A DNA stretch of 64,000 nt from Flavimaribacter sp024343425. Its GTDB lineage: Bacteria; Pseudomonadota; Alphaproteobacteria; Rhizobiales; Rhizobiaceae. Shown here in pieces: positions 31,964 through 41,533 of the stretch (the first letter of the stretch is position 1; every line of letters starts with the position of its first letter). The stretch is taken from NCBI GenBank assembly GCA_965227645.1, contig OZ245773.1:5384797-5448796 (forward strand). Direction: 5' to 3'. The notes under the pieces are model-generated. The model did no database searches, had not been told where the DNA came from, and saw only the letters and a list, made by a program, of their open reading frames with translations. A program made the translations under genes and the position numbers.

Positions 31964-31992
31964 CCCCATTGCAGGTCGGGCCTGCAATGGGG
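31964..31992. terminator. Perfect 12-bp hairpin after cpdR
   Basis: CCCCATTGCAGG-TCGGG-CCTGCAATGGGG, 57 bp after the cpdR stop and 100 bp before lysE. No U-run follows, so Rho-independent termination is uncertain. Its layout (ATTGCnGG-TCnnG-CCnGCAATG-GGG) resembles the inner hairpin of the REP family seen at 12.6-13.7 kb, so it may be a diverged REP relative serving as terminator. Confidence 0.6.
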
Positions 31993-32091
31993 TCGCAGCA
32001 TTGAGCCAGGAATCCGTGCGACCGCATCCGGTTTCCCAACCACGCCGAACGTGACATGGTCGGTTTTCCGCACATTTTCCGGGAGACCGCA

Positions 32092-32712
32092 ATGAACGAC
32101 CATCTGGCGAGCCTGTTTCTTGCGCTTGGCATATTTTCTGTCGGGTTCATCAGCATCGGGCCGAACATACTGGCGATCATCGGAACATCGATGGAGCGCG
32201 GGCGTCGACACGGGATGGCGCTGGCGTCAGGCGTGGGAACCGGTTCCGGGATCTGGGCGATCCTGACAGTCACGGGGCTGACAGCGCTCGTTTCGGCCTA
32301 CGCCGAAGTGGTGTCGCTTCTGAAGGTGTTCGGAGCCGCCTATCTGCTGTGGCTTGCCTGGAAGGCCTTTCGCTCCGCCGCGACGCCCGATGAAAAAGTG
32401 GCGCCAACAGCAGCGCGGGGGAGCAATCTGTATCTGCGCGGACTGACGATCCAGATGACGAATCCGAAAGCGGCGTTGCACTGGATCGCGATTGTCGGGA
32501 TCGGGCTCGGCGCTGACGCGCCGCTCTGGGTCGGGGCGTTGCTCGTCGTCTGCGCGACGGCCATATCCCTCATCGGACATCTGGCCTATGCAATCACCTT
32601 CTCGACCCAGCCGGTCGTGGCGTTCTACCGTCGCAGCCGGCGCTGGATCGAGGCGGGGCTGGGCGTGTTCTTCTCCGTCGCGGCCTACAAGATCGCGACA
32701 TACCGCAACTGA
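32092..32712 (+). CDS. LysE/RhtB-family amino-acid exporter
   Basis: 206 residues, six predicted spans. LysE/RhtB landmarks: SIGPNILAIIGTSMERGRRHGMALASGVGTG near the start, GAAYLLWLAWKAFRS, and GLTIQMTNPKAALHWIA. Exports amino acids or homoserine-lactone-like compounds; the substrate is not predictable. GGGAGA lies 7 bp before ATG 32092. Convergent with the TIGR02302 gene. Confidence 0.87.
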   Translation: MNDHLASLFLALGIFSVGFISIGPNILAIIGTSMERGRRHGMALASGVGTGSGIWAILTVTGLTALVSAYAEVVSLLKVFGAAYLLWLAWKAFRSAATPDEKVAPTAARGSNLYLRGLTIQMTNPKAALHWIAIVGIGLGADAPLWVGALLVVCATAISLIGHLAYAITFSTQPVVAFYRRSRRWIEAGLGVFFSVAAYKIATYRN

Positions 32713-32725
32713 TCCGGCCGACGGA

Positions 32726-35281
32726 TCAGTTGTTGTTGTCCAGAAGCCGCTCCAGATAAAAGCGTTCCATTTCCGGACGGAAAGCGTCGCCGAGCCGGTC
32801 GCGAATGGCTTCCAGAATCCGGCGCGCGCGCTGGATATCGGCTTCCTCCGGGATCTTGACGTTTTCACCGAAATCCGGGCCGGTATTGGCTTGCGGCCTG
32901 CCAAGCGGATCGCGGCCCTGGCGGTTGGGTGACGCCTGGCCGTTCATCGGACCCGGATTCTGGCCCATCGCCTGACGCATCTGGTTCATCATGTCCTGCG
33001 CGCCGCGGCGCAGCGCCTGCAGGGCGCGGCCCTGTTCGTCGACGGCGGTTCCGCCTTCGCCCTCGCCCAGCGCCTCGCCGGCTTCGCCCATGGCTTCGCC
33101 GGCCTCGTCGAACCCTTCGCCGGGCTGGATGCCGAATTCTTCCAGCGCCTGCTGCAATTCGCCAAGCTGCTGCTGCAGCGCGTCCTGCTGTTCCTGCAGC
33201 TGGCGCAGCGCTTCGCGAAGCTGCTCCTCGGTCATGTCGCCCATTTCGCCTTGCTGCTGCTGACCGTTCTCGCCCTGCTGCTGTTGCTGCTGGCCTTCAT
33301 TGCCGAAAAGCTGCTGCTGCCGGCGCTGCCTCAGCGCCTGTTCGAGATCGAAGGTTTCTTCCATCAACTGCTGCTGGCGCTGCATCAGTTCGCCGAGTTC
33401 GTCCATCCGCTGGCGCATCGGATTGTCGCCCTGGGCCTGCTGATGCTGGCCGGTCTGCAGATTGTTCATCATGCGCTGCAGTTCCGACAGCAATTGCTGC
33501 GCCTGGTCGCGCGCGCCGGATTGCGCCAGATTCTCGATCTGGTCGAGCAGGCGGTCGATGTCCTGGCGGCGCAGAATGTTCTGCATGGACTGCGGCGGCA
33601 TCTGCTGGGCCATCTCGGGGTTCTGCTGCATGGCCTGCGCCAGCGCCTCGAGGAATTCCTGCATGGCTTCGCGCAACTCGTCCATCAACGCCTGAATGGT
33701 TTCGTCGTCCGCGCCGTTTTCGAGGGCCTCGGACAGCGCGCGCTGGGCGTCGCGCAGCCGCCGTTCGGCGAAGGAGAGATCGCCGTCCTCGATGCCGATG
33801 GCGATGTCCCACATATAGTCGGCCGCGTCGCGCAGCATATCGTCGTCGAAGGCCTGGCGCATGCGCGCGCGCGCCGACTTGATGAGAAGGTAATGCGTCG
33901 TGTTACCGATGGTTTCTTCCGCCGCCATGGTGAGGGCGTCGTTGAACTCCACCGCGCGGTCGAGATCGTTCGTGTCGAGACTGAGGATCTGGCGCTGCTC
34001 GGCGACCGAACCGGCGAGCAGATTGTAGAAGGTCCTGGCCGGCAGGATCGTTTCGACGGTCTCGCTGCGGCCCTCCTGGCCGGTCGCGTCGGTGGCGACA
34101 AGCGTGATCTTCACCGCTTTGCCGGCCATCGGATGTTCCGTGAGGTCGCGGCTTTCGCGCCCCTTGCGGGAACGGGCGTTGCGTTTCGGCACCGTCAGTT
34201 CGTATTCCGGCAGGTCGTAGAGCGGATTGGCGTCGTCGGCTGCGGGCTCGACGGGCAGAATTTCGGCATGGGCGGCTTCGAGGCCGTAATCGTCGCTGGC
34301 TGAAAAGGCTATTTCCAGCGCGCCGTTGGCGGCGGTCGCGGGATCCGCCTCGAAGGCGATCACCGGCGGCTCGTCGGCCAGCAGGCCGAAAGTCCAGCCA
34401 TGAATCGGGGCTTCGGCCTGACGAATCTCGAGCCGGCCGCTGGCGGGAACCGGAAAACGATAGTTCCGCGCCGCCGCCGTGGCGACGCCGTCCCCGTTTT
34501 CTTCTTCCTCGATCATCTCGTCGTTGTAGACGACCACCTCCGAGCCCTGGCCGCCGACGATGCGCACAAGCGCCTCGCTGCCTTCGGGAACGGTGATGAT
34601 GTCGGGCAGGCCGATTTCACCGCCGGTGAGGAACAGCGGCGCCTTGCCGGTGTAGGCCGGGGGCGTCACCCAGGCGTCAATGCGGATGCCGGCGATGTTT
34701 TCCGGGCGGGCGTGGCTCGTAAAGGCGTCGCCAAGCCGGCCGGAATGGTTGGACCACGAATAGCCGAAGGCGGCGACGAGCAGCAATGCGACCAGCGCCC
34801 GAGCGCCCCACGGGTCAGCGCGGGGCGTATCCGGCTTCGGCGCATGCACGTGCACCTCTTCAAGCCTGTCATACATGCGCTGCTTGTGGGTTTGCCAAAG
34901 CACCCGGGCAAACTCGGACTCGTTTTCCAGTCGGTCCGACTGGACGGCGATCGCCTGGTGGGCGATGCGGTTGTCTTTTTCAAGGCGCCGCGTGGCCTCC
35001 TGCGCATCCGGCCAGCGCAGTCGGCGAAGCGGAACGAGGCTTGCCAGGAGCGCCGCCAGCAAAGCGACCAGCGAGGCGATGCGCGCCCAGTCGGGCACGG
35101 CGCGAAAATAACCGATCCAGGACAGTATGGCGAAGAGCGCGATAACGCCGAAAGCCGGCAGAAGCCTTGGCCACAGCCGTTCAAGGAAAATCACACCGCG
35201 CGTAAGCTGACGGCTGACGGAAATTCGCGCCAACCGACTGACTTTGGAGGTCGCTTCGTTCGAAGCTTCGTTCTGGTTCAT
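32726..35281 (-). CDS. TIGR02302 (DUF4175) family membrane protein
   Basis: 851 residues. Two membrane spans near residues 35-80 (LLPAFGVIALFAILSWIGYF and a second span, ASLVALLAALLASLVPL), a third around 150, then a large periplasmic part with an Ig-like region and an extended helical C-terminal third that is extremely Gln-rich (including runs of five to six Gln) near residues 560-790. Matches the TIGR02302/DUF4175 family of Hyphomicrobiales, often next to lysA as here. Function unknown. GAGGGA precedes ATG 35281. Confidence 0.88.
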   Translation of the reverse strand: MNQNEASNEATSKVSRLARISVSRQLTRGVIFLERLWPRLLPAFGVIALFAILSWIGYFRAVPDWARIASLVALLAALLASLVPLRRLRWPDAQEATRRLEKDNRIAHQAIAVQSDRLENESEFARVLWQTHKQRMYDRLEEVHVHAPKPDTPRADPWGARALVALLLVAAFGYSWSNHSGRLGDAFTSHARPENIAGIRIDAWVTPPAYTGKAPLFLTGGEIGLPDIITVPEGSEALVRIVGGQGSEVVVYNDEMIEEEENGDGVATAAARNYRFPVPASGRLEIRQAEAPIHGWTFGLLADEPPVIAFEADPATAANGALEIAFSASDDYGLEAAHAEILPVEPAADDANPLYDLPEYELTVPKRNARSRKGRESRDLTEHPMAGKAVKITLVATDATGQEGRSETVETILPARTFYNLLAGSVAEQRQILSLDTNDLDRAVEFNDALTMAAEETIGNTTHYLLIKSARARMRQAFDDDMLRDAADYMWDIAIGIEDGDLSFAERRLRDAQRALSEALENGADDETIQALMDELREAMQEFLEALAQAMQQNPEMAQQMPPQSMQNILRRQDIDRLLDQIENLAQSGARDQAQQLLSELQRMMNNLQTGQHQQAQGDNPMRQRMDELGELMQRQQQLMEETFDLEQALRQRRQQQLFGNEGQQQQQQGENGQQQQGEMGDMTEEQLREALRQLQEQQDALQQQLGELQQALEEFGIQPGEGFDEAGEAMGEAGEALGEGEGGTAVDEQGRALQALRRGAQDMMNQMRQAMGQNPGPMNGQASPNRQGRDPLGRPQANTGPDFGENVKIPEEADIQRARRILEAIRDRLGDAFRPEMERFYLERLLDNNN

Positions 35282-35378
35282 CGCCACAGTCCCTCTGCGC
35301 CATAAAGAATAGCACTCTTTTGGGCGATGGCGAGGCCGGCAACGAAATTGTGACCGGCCGCAACGCGTTATACTGTGG

Positions 35379-36647
35379 TTATTTCAGCCAGTCTGGGACG
35401 GAATCGAGGCCGATCAGATCCTCATAGGTCGGGCGCGGGCGCACGACGTGATAGCTGTCGCCCTTGACCAGAACCTCCGGCGCGAGCAGGCGGGTATTGT
35501 AGGTCGAGGACTGGACCGCGCCATAGGCGCCGGCGGTGCCCACCGCGATCAGGTCGCCCTGCTTCAGCTCCGGCAGAGATCGCTCGCGGGCGAGAAAGTC
35601 ACCGCTTTCGCAGACCGGGCCGACGACGTCGACGACGACATGCGGCGCATCCGCCGGCGGCAGCACGACCGGCCGGATGTCGTGCCATGCGTCATAGAGG
35701 GTCGGCCGGATGAGATCGTTCATGGCCGCGTCGACAATCGCGAAATTGCGCGCGTCGCCGTGCTTCATGTAAAGCACCTCGGTGACCAGAATTCCGGCGT
35801 TTCCGGCGATCATGCGGCCGGGTTCGAAGATCACCTGGCAGTCGAGCTGGCGCACCTGTTCCAGTACGACGTCGGCATAGGCGCGCGGATCGGGCGGCGG
35901 TTCGTTGTCCGCCCGATAGGGGATGCCGAGCCCGCCGCCGACGTCGACGTGCCGGATTGCATGGCCCGCCGCGCGCAGCTTGCCCACGATCTCCTTGAGC
36001 AGCAGGAAGGCGTCGCCATAGGGCTTCAGATCGGTGATCTGGCTGCCGATATGCATGTCGATGCCGGTGATCTCGACGCCGGGCATGGCGGCGGCGCGCG
36101 CATAGACCGCTTCGGCGTGTTCGAGGGAAATGCCGAACTTGTTTTCCTTCTTGCCGGTCGAAATCTTGGCGTGGGTGCGGGCGTCGACATCCGGGTTGAT
36201 GCGGAAGGAGACCGGCGCGCGCTTGCCGAGCGCCTGGGCGCGCGCGTTGATCATGTCGAGTTCGGGTTCGGACTCCACGTTGAAGCACAGAATGCCGACT
36301 TCCAGGCCGAAATCGATTTCGGCCGCCGTCTTGCCGACGCCGGAAAAGACGATCTTCGACGGCGCGATGCCGGCGGCGAGCGCGCGGCGCAGCTCGCCTT
36401 CCGACACGACGTCGGCGCCTGCGCCCATTTGCGCGAGCGTCATCAGAACGGCCTGGTTGGAATTGGCCTTCATGGCGTAGCAGACGAGCGCGTCGATATC
36501 CGAAAAGGCCTCGGCGAAGACACGATAGTGGCGCGTCAGCGTCGCCGTCGAATAACAATAGAAGGGGGTGCCGACCGCGCGCGCGATGTCGGGAATGCTG
36601 ACGCCCTCGGCATGCAGGACGCCGTCTCGATACTCGAAATGATTCAC
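35379..36647 (-). CDS. lysA: Diaminopimelate decarboxylase
   Basis: 422 residues, alanine-racemase-like barrel with PLP Lys60 in VCYAMKANSN, the HIGSQI motif (GIDMHIGSQITDL), GGGLGIPY, EPGRMIAGNAG, and the second-domain CESGDFLARER containing the active-site Cys. Last step of lysine synthesis. On the minus strand, argH-lptM-lysA follow one another with gaps of 94 and 10 bp, a conserved order in this group. Confidence 0.95.
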   Translation of the reverse strand: MNHFEYRDGVLHAEGVSIPDIARAVGTPFYCYSTATLTRHYRVFAEAFSDIDALVCYAMKANSNQAVLMTLAQMGAGADVVSEGELRRALAAGIAPSKIVFSGVGKTAAEIDFGLEVGILCFNVESEPELDMINARAQALGKRAPVSFRINPDVDARTHAKISTGKKENKFGISLEHAEAVYARAAAMPGVEITGIDMHIGSQITDLKPYGDAFLLLKEIVGKLRAAGHAIRHVDVGGGLGIPYRADNEPPPDPRAYADVVLEQVRQLDCQVIFEPGRMIAGNAGILVTEVLYMKHGDARNFAIVDAAMNDLIRPTLYDAWHDIRPVVLPPADAPHVVVDVVGPVCESGDFLARERSLPELKQGDLIAVGTAGAYGAVQSSTYNTRLLAPEVLVKGDSYHVVRPRPTYEDLIGLDSVPDWLK

Positions 36648-36657
36648 GGGTTTAGGC

Positions 36658-36945
36658 CTACTGGATCAGCGGATCGAGAATGAACGGTCTGTCGCGGGTT
36701 CCGCGTTTCCGCTTGCCCTCTTCGCCCTCTCCTTGCGGGCCGGCGCTTGCCGATTGCGGACCGCCGGAGCCTGCCGACTGATCAGCGGCGCCGCCTGACG
36801 CATCGTCTGCGGGGCGTTCGCGCGGAAGCTCCCTCGGATTGGGATCAGGCAGTTTCAGCTCGTTCTTACGACCGCATCCTGCGGCGACCAGCGCAATCAT
36901 GGACAGGACGGCGGCCATCTTCAAATAGGTTACAGCGGTCTTCAT
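36658..36945 (-). CDS. lptM: LptM-like small lipoprotein
   Basis: 95 residues. A lipoprotein signal MKTAVTYLKMAAVLSMIALVAAGC with lipobox V-A-A-G-C is followed by GRKNELKLPDPNP, the short motif shared with LptM/YifL lipoproteins that assist maturation of the LptDE LPS translocon. The rest is a low-complexity Pro/Gly/Ser/Arg tail. ATG 36945 gives a normal lipoprotein signal; the longer frame does not. Sits between argH and lysA. Confidence 0.85.
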   Translation of the reverse strand: MKTAVTYLKMAAVLSMIALVAAGCGRKNELKLPDPNPRELPRERPADDASGGAADQSAGSGGPQSASAGPQGEGEEGKRKRGTRDRPFILDPLIQ

Positions 36946-37039
36946 ACGTTCGCACCTGCCCGATATGCAGTCATTCGAAATAAACCCAGAGACCTTGTAG
37001 CGAAGTTCGCGCCGATTGTGCACCCTGGATTTTGCTTAA

Positions 37040-38428
37040 TTACAGATGCTTGCGCCACCAGGCGATTTGCCGGCGCACTTCATCAGGCGCGGCGCCGCCG
37101 AAACTGGTGCGGCTGGCGACGGAGGCCTCGACGCTCAGGACCGAATAGACGTCGTCGGTGATGGCGTCGTTGATGGATTGCAGGTCGGCGAGATCGAGCC
37201 CGGACAGATCGCACCCCTTCTCCTCCGCCAGCGCCACCGCCTGTCCGGTGACGTGGTGGGCCTCGCGGAAGGGCAGGCCTGCGACACGGACCAGCCAGTC
37301 GGCGAGGTCGGTGGCGGTGGAATAACCGGCGCCGGCGGCGCGGCGCATGGCGTCCGGCAGGACCTGCAGGTCGCGGATCATGCCGGTCATGGCGGCGATT
37401 GCGAGTTCGAGCGTGGCGGCGGCGTCGAAGACCTGCTCCTTGTCCTCCTGCATGTCCTTGGAGTAGGCGAGCGGCAGACCCTTCATCACCGTGAGCAGCG
37501 CAATCAGAGCGCCGTTGATGCGGCCAGTCTTTGCGCGCACGAGTTCGGCGGCGTCGGGATTCTTCTTCTGTGGCATGATGGACGAGCCGGTCGAGAAGGC
37601 GTCCGACAGCCGGACGAAACCGAATTGCGGCGTCGACCAGATGACGATCTCTTCCGCCAGCCGTGAAAGATGCGTGCCGCAAATCGCCGCAGCCGACAGG
37701 AACTCCAGGGCGAAATCGCGATCCGACACGGTGTCGATGGAGTTGCGGGTCGGGCCGGAAAAGCCGAGGGCCTTCGCCGTCTTGTGTCGGTCGATCGGAA
37801 AGCCCGTGCCGGCGAGCGCAGCGGCGCCGAGCGGGCATTCGTCAAGCCGGGCAAGCGCGTCGCGCATGCGCGAGCGGTCGCGGGAAAACATTTCGACATA
37901 GGCCATGCAATGGTGGCCGAATGTTACCGGTTGCGCCGTCTGGAGGTGCGTAAAGCCGGGCATGACCGTGTCGGCGTGCTCTTCGGCCTTGTCGAGAAAG
38001 GCCTCCATCAGCGCGCTGAGGGCAGCCACGGATTTTTCCAGTTCGGCGCGCACCCACATGCGGAAATCGAGAGCGACCTGGTCGTTGCGCGAGCGCGCGG
38101 TGTGCAGCCGGCCGGCCGCGGGGCCGACAAGGTCGGCGAGACGCGACTCGATGTTCATGTGAATGTCTTCAAGCTGTCGCGAAAATGTGAAGGTCCCGGC
38201 ATTGATTTCGGACAGTATAGTGTTCAAACCGGCGACAATCCGGTCGCGGTCGTCGCCGGAGACGATGCCGGTGTCAGCCAGCATGGCGACATGGGCGAGC
38301 GAGCCTTCGATATCCTGCGCCGACAGCTTGCGGTCGAAATCGATGGATGCATTGATTTCTTCCATGATGGCGTCGGGGCCGGAGGCGAAACGCCCGCCCC
38401 ACATCTGGTTGGAGGTTTTACCGGTCAT
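37040..38428 (-). CDS. argH: Argininosuccinate lyase
   Basis: 462 residues, fumarase/aspartase superfamily. MWGGRFASGPDAIM at the start, THLQTAQPVTFGHH (catalytic His), and the signature GSSIMPQKKNPD at 281-292. Cleaves argininosuccinate to arginine and fumarate. The start codon ATG 38428 lies head to head with tlpA; only 28 bp separate the two start codons. Confidence 0.96.
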   Translation of the reverse strand: MTGKTSNQMWGGRFASGPDAIMEEINASIDFDRKLSAQDIEGSLAHVAMLADTGIVSGDDRDRIVAGLNTILSEINAGTFTFSRQLEDIHMNIESRLADLVGPAAGRLHTARSRNDQVALDFRMWVRAELEKSVAALSALMEAFLDKAEEHADTVMPGFTHLQTAQPVTFGHHCMAYVEMFSRDRSRMRDALARLDECPLGAAALAGTGFPIDRHKTAKALGFSGPTRNSIDTVSDRDFALEFLSAAAICGTHLSRLAEEIVIWSTPQFGFVRLSDAFSTGSSIMPQKKNPDAAELVRAKTGRINGALIALLTVMKGLPLAYSKDMQEDKEQVFDAAATLELAIAAMTGMIRDLQVLPDAMRRAAGAGYSTATDLADWLVRVAGLPFREAHHVTGQAVALAEEKGCDLSGLDLADLQSINDAITDDVYSVLSVEASVASRTSFGGAAPDEVRRQIAWWRKHL

Positions 38429-38456
38429 GAATGAAAATACTCCGGAGAAGACGTCG

Positions 38457-39137
38457 ATGGCGGCTCAAAAACACAGCAAGCGGTTCCCGGTCAGAACGAT
38501 CGGCCTCGCCGTTGTCCTGGTCCTGCTCGCCGGCGCTGTAGCGGTATACGTGAACCAGGCGCCTTCTGGCAACACGCCAGATCAGGCTACGGTCGCGGTT
38601 TCCGACTGTTCGGCGGCCGGCGACCTTGGCCGCAGCATCGCGCCACTCGCCGTGGGCGACATCGCGGCGATGGGCGTCGTGGACGCGCCCCAGTCGCTTG
38701 CAGGCCTCGCCTTCGACGGACCGGACGGAACGCAAATGACGCTTGGCGATTTCGGCGGCAAGACGCTGCTGGTCAATCTCTGGGCGACCTGGTGCGTGCC
38801 CTGCCGCGAAGAGATGCCGACGCTCGACAGCCTGCAGACCGAACTGGGCGGCGATGACTTCGAGGTCGTGGCGATCAATATAGACACCGGCGGTGACGAG
38901 AAGCCGAAGAATTTTCTTGACGGGATCGGGATCCAGGATCTGGCGTTTTACCGCGACAGCACGATGGTTGTCTTCAACGAGCTGAAAAAGCAGGGACATG
39001 CCGTGGGTTTGCCGGCGACGCTGCTGATTGATGAAAGCGGTTGCCCCGTTTCGCGCATGTTCGGCCCAGCCGACTGGTCCGGCGAAGACGCGAAGGCCTA
39101 TCTTCGGGCCGCCATGGCGCCGCAGGGCGCGGTCTGA
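38457..39137 (+). CDS. tlpA: TlpA-type thiol:disulfide oxidoreductase
   Basis: 226 residues, membrane-anchored: an N-terminal span (TIGLAVVLVLLAGAVAVYV) followed by a periplasmic thioredoxin domain with the redox pair in LWATWCVPCREEMP (C113/C116) and a cis-Pro in GLPATLLID. TlpA keeps cytochrome-oxidase assembly factors reduced. ATG 38457 with GGAGAAG 6 bp upstream is preferred to ATG 38427, which would physically overlap the argH start codon. Confidence 0.9.
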   Translation: MAAQKHSKRFPVRTIGLAVVLVLLAGAVAVYVNQAPSGNTPDQATVAVSDCSAAGDLGRSIAPLAVGDIAAMGVVDAPQSLAGLAFDGPDGTQMTLGDFGGKTLLVNLWATWCVPCREEMPTLDSLQTELGGDDFEVVAINIDTGGDEKPKNFLDGIGIQDLAFYRDSTMVVFNELKKQGHAVGLPATLLIDESGCPVSRMFGPADWSGEDAKAYLRAAMAPQGAV

Positions 39138-39146
39138 CGGGCGAAA

Positions 39147-40019
39147 TCAGGCGCTGTCGTCGTCAAGTCGCAATCCGGTTCTTTCCTCGACGTAACGGAC
39201 GAAGGCGGTGACCGGCGCGCCCGGTCCGAGCTTTTCATCCGCGTCTTCCCATATGGCCCGCCCCGCCTCGAGAAACGGCAGGTCGAGGCCCAGTTCGCGG
39301 CCGAGGCGCGTTGCGATCTCGACATCCTTGTGCATGAGCGACAGCTTGAAGCCGTCCTCGAATTTTCGATTGAGCACATCCTGATGCAGCCGCTCGGTGG
39401 TCCAGAAACTCTGACCGGTGGAGACGTTGAGGACATCCGCCATGGCGGATGGATCCAGACCATAGGCCTTGCCGATCAGCATCGCCTCCGTCGTCCCGAT
39501 GACGGTCATGGCGGTGATGATGTTGTTGATGGTCTTCATCGCATGGCCTGCGCCCAGCGGACCGACATGGTGCGTCGCCTTGCCCATGACGTCGAGGAGC
39601 GGTCTCGCCCGGGCGACGTCGGCGTCCGATCCGCCGACCATGAAGACGAGCGTGGCGCTTTCCGCGCCCCAACTGGCGCCGGATACGGGCGCGTCGACCA
39701 TCGAGACGCCTTTTTCAGCCAGCCGCTGCGCTGTTTCGCGGGTCAGCCACGGTTCGGCGGAGCTGGTATCGACCAGCAGTGAGCCGGCCTTGCAAACGGG
39801 CAGGATGTCATCGACGACCGATGCGACCACACCGCCGTGCGGCAGCATGGTGATAATGATGTCGGCGTCGCGTGCGGCGTCCGCCGCTGATGACTTCCGG
39901 TGCACGTCCTTTCCCGCTTCCGGGTCGGGGTCGTAACCGACCACATTGTAACCCGCAGCAGCGAGATTTCGGGCCATGGCGCCGCCCATGACGCCGAGCC
40001 CGATGAAACAGATCTGCAT
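39147..40019 (-). CDS. NAD(P)-dependent 3-hydroxyisobutyrate dehydrogenase-family enzyme
   Basis: 290 residues. ICFIGLGVMGGAMARNL (GLGxMGxxM nucleotide loop), DAPVSGASWGAESATL (substrate loop), and GAGHAMKTINNII with the catalytic Lys. Beta-hydroxyacid dehydrogenase family (3-hydroxyisobutyrate or tartronate-semialdehyde reductases); the exact substrate is open. GGAGGTAAA sits before ATG 40019. Convergent with tlpA (9 bp apart). Confidence 0.88.
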   Translation of the reverse strand: MQICFIGLGVMGGAMARNLAAAGYNVVGYDPDPEAGKDVHRKSSAADAARDADIIITMLPHGGVVASVVDDILPVCKAGSLLVDTSSAEPWLTRETAQRLAEKGVSMVDAPVSGASWGAESATLVFMVGGSDADVARARPLLDVMGKATHHVGPLGAGHAMKTINNIITAMTVIGTTEAMLIGKAYGLDPSAMADVLNVSTGQSFWTTERLHQDVLNRKFEDGFKLSLMHKDVEIATRLGRELGLDLPFLEAGRAIWEDADEKLGPGAPVTAFVRYVEERTGLRLDDDSA

Positions 40020-40042
40020 TTTACCTCCCTCCAATCGCCGAA

Positions 40043-41452
40043 TCAGTTCGGACGCGCCCCCTGCGACCAGACTGAAAGCGGGTGTTCGAGCCCCCGGATC
40101 GCCTGATCCGGATGCAGCTCGAGCGCATCGAATTCACCGCCGTCGCCATGACCGTTGCGTTCGGATTTCGCCTTGCAGACCAGATCGTCGCTGACGACGA
40201 GACTGCACTGGAGATTGCGCGTCAGCGCCTCCAGCCGGCTTGCGGCGTTGACTGTTGTGCCGATGACGGCGAATTCCAGTCGATTGGCGCCGATGTCGCC
40301 CAGCACGACCGGACCGTAGTGCAGACCGAAGCCGGCCCTGATTTCCGGCAGCCCGTGGATGCCGCGAATGCGGTTGAATTCCTCCAGGCTCTTCATCATC
40401 GCCTGGGCGCAGCACAGCGCGTTGTAGGCGTCTTCGTCGCCCGCGACCGGCGTGCCGAAGGTCGCCATCAGCCCGTCGCCGAGATATTTGTCGAGCGTGC
40501 CGCCAAACCGGAAGACCTCGCGCTCCATCCGTCCGTGGAATTCGCGCAGCATGCGGATCACCTCTTCCGGCTCCTGTCCGTCGGAGAGTTTGGTGAAGCC
40601 GACGATGTCGACGAAAAGCACCGCCACATTCTGGGTGCGGACCTGTTTCAGCGGATCGTCATTCTGCGACAGTTCCTCGACCACATTGGGAGAGAAGTAA
40701 CGCGCAAGATTCGTGCGCTCCCGCTCGACCGCCGCGTGGCTGCGCAACAGGTCTCCGGCGCGTTTCACCGCGACCGCCAATATTCCGGCCACGAGCAGAA
40801 AAGCGATGAGTTCCTGGAAACGCAGACCGAAATCGATGGCGTTGGGATCGAGCATGTGGGCGAGGTGCCGATCTGGCGCGAACAGCGCATAGACGGCTTC
40901 ACTCCATTCCGGATGCGCGTTGGGGAAGAAATAAATATATGCGATTCCGAGGACCCAAAGCCCCGTTGTCCAGGTCGCGAAGGCGAAGAAGGTGCGCCAG
41001 GAATAGTGCAGGGCGCCGGCGGCAAGCAGCACGAAGAAGAACATGAACGCGTTGTAGCGATACTGCATCGCCGTCGGCCATTCGAAGCTGTCGAACGGAT
41101 TTGGCACGACGGTGATCATCGTCATCAGCACGAGATCGCAAAGCAGCAGGAACAGTTCCGCGCGGGACTGGCCGACGGTGCCGACCTTGAGCTGGATCCA
41201 GCCGATAACAGAAAAAAGCACGAGATATGCGTGATAATAGAGGACGCCCCATTGCGGATTCACGATGGGCAGCATGACGGCGATGATCGCCATTGCGATC
41301 CAGCGCGCCTGCACAGCGAGCAGCAGACCTGATTGCTTCGCCCTGACCAGGGCGGCGTCGGCGTATTCCTCCGCCTCGCGTTTCGACTCTGCGAATGTGT
41401 CCTGCGTGAACTGGGTTAGCTGGACGCCAGGCGGTTCGGCGAATGCGGTCAC
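40043..41452 (-). CDS. Membrane-bound class III adenylate/guanylate cyclase
   Basis: 469 residues. A six-span N-terminal membrane region (~50-235), a short helical linker ending in ARYFSPNVVEEL, then a class III cyclase domain (~272-445) with metal-binding Asp282 in LFVDIVGFTKLS and Asp326 in DKYLGDGLMATFG, and NRLEFAVIGTTVNAASRLE with the transition-state Asn/Arg. Likely makes cAMP. GTG 41452 is used as start because GGAGGG is 8 bp upstream; GTG 41458 is possible. Confidence 0.87.
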   Translation of the reverse strand: MTAFAEPPGVQLTQFTQDTFAESKREAEEYADAALVRAKQSGLLLAVQARWIAMAIIAVMLPIVNPQWGVLYYHAYLVLFSVIGWIQLKVGTVGQSRAELFLLLCDLVLMTMITVVPNPFDSFEWPTAMQYRYNAFMFFFVLLAAGALHYSWRTFFAFATWTTGLWVLGIAYIYFFPNAHPEWSEAVYALFAPDRHLAHMLDPNAIDFGLRFQELIAFLLVAGILAVAVKRAGDLLRSHAAVERERTNLARYFSPNVVEELSQNDDPLKQVRTQNVAVLFVDIVGFTKLSDGQEPEEVIRMLREFHGRMEREVFRFGGTLDKYLGDGLMATFGTPVAGDEDAYNALCCAQAMMKSLEEFNRIRGIHGLPEIRAGFGLHYGPVVLGDIGANRLEFAVIGTTVNAASRLEALTRNLQCSLVVSDDLVCKAKSERNGHGDGGEFDALELHPDQAIRGLEHPLSVWSQGARPN

Positions 41453-41533
41453 GATCACTGCCCTCCATCGTGGATTGCGCGGGTAACATATGGGTTGGCG
41501 ACAGACCAATACCAGATTGCATGGTTGCAATCT

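Noticed and set aside
31964..31992. Small RNA gene after cpdR
   Set aside because: Only one hairpin and no promoter or U-run; better described as a terminator-like or REP-like element.
32929..34303. Long plus-strand frames over the TIGR02302 gene
   Set aside because: Shadows caused by CAG/CTG-rich codons; no domain signal, whereas the minus strand matches a full-length known family.
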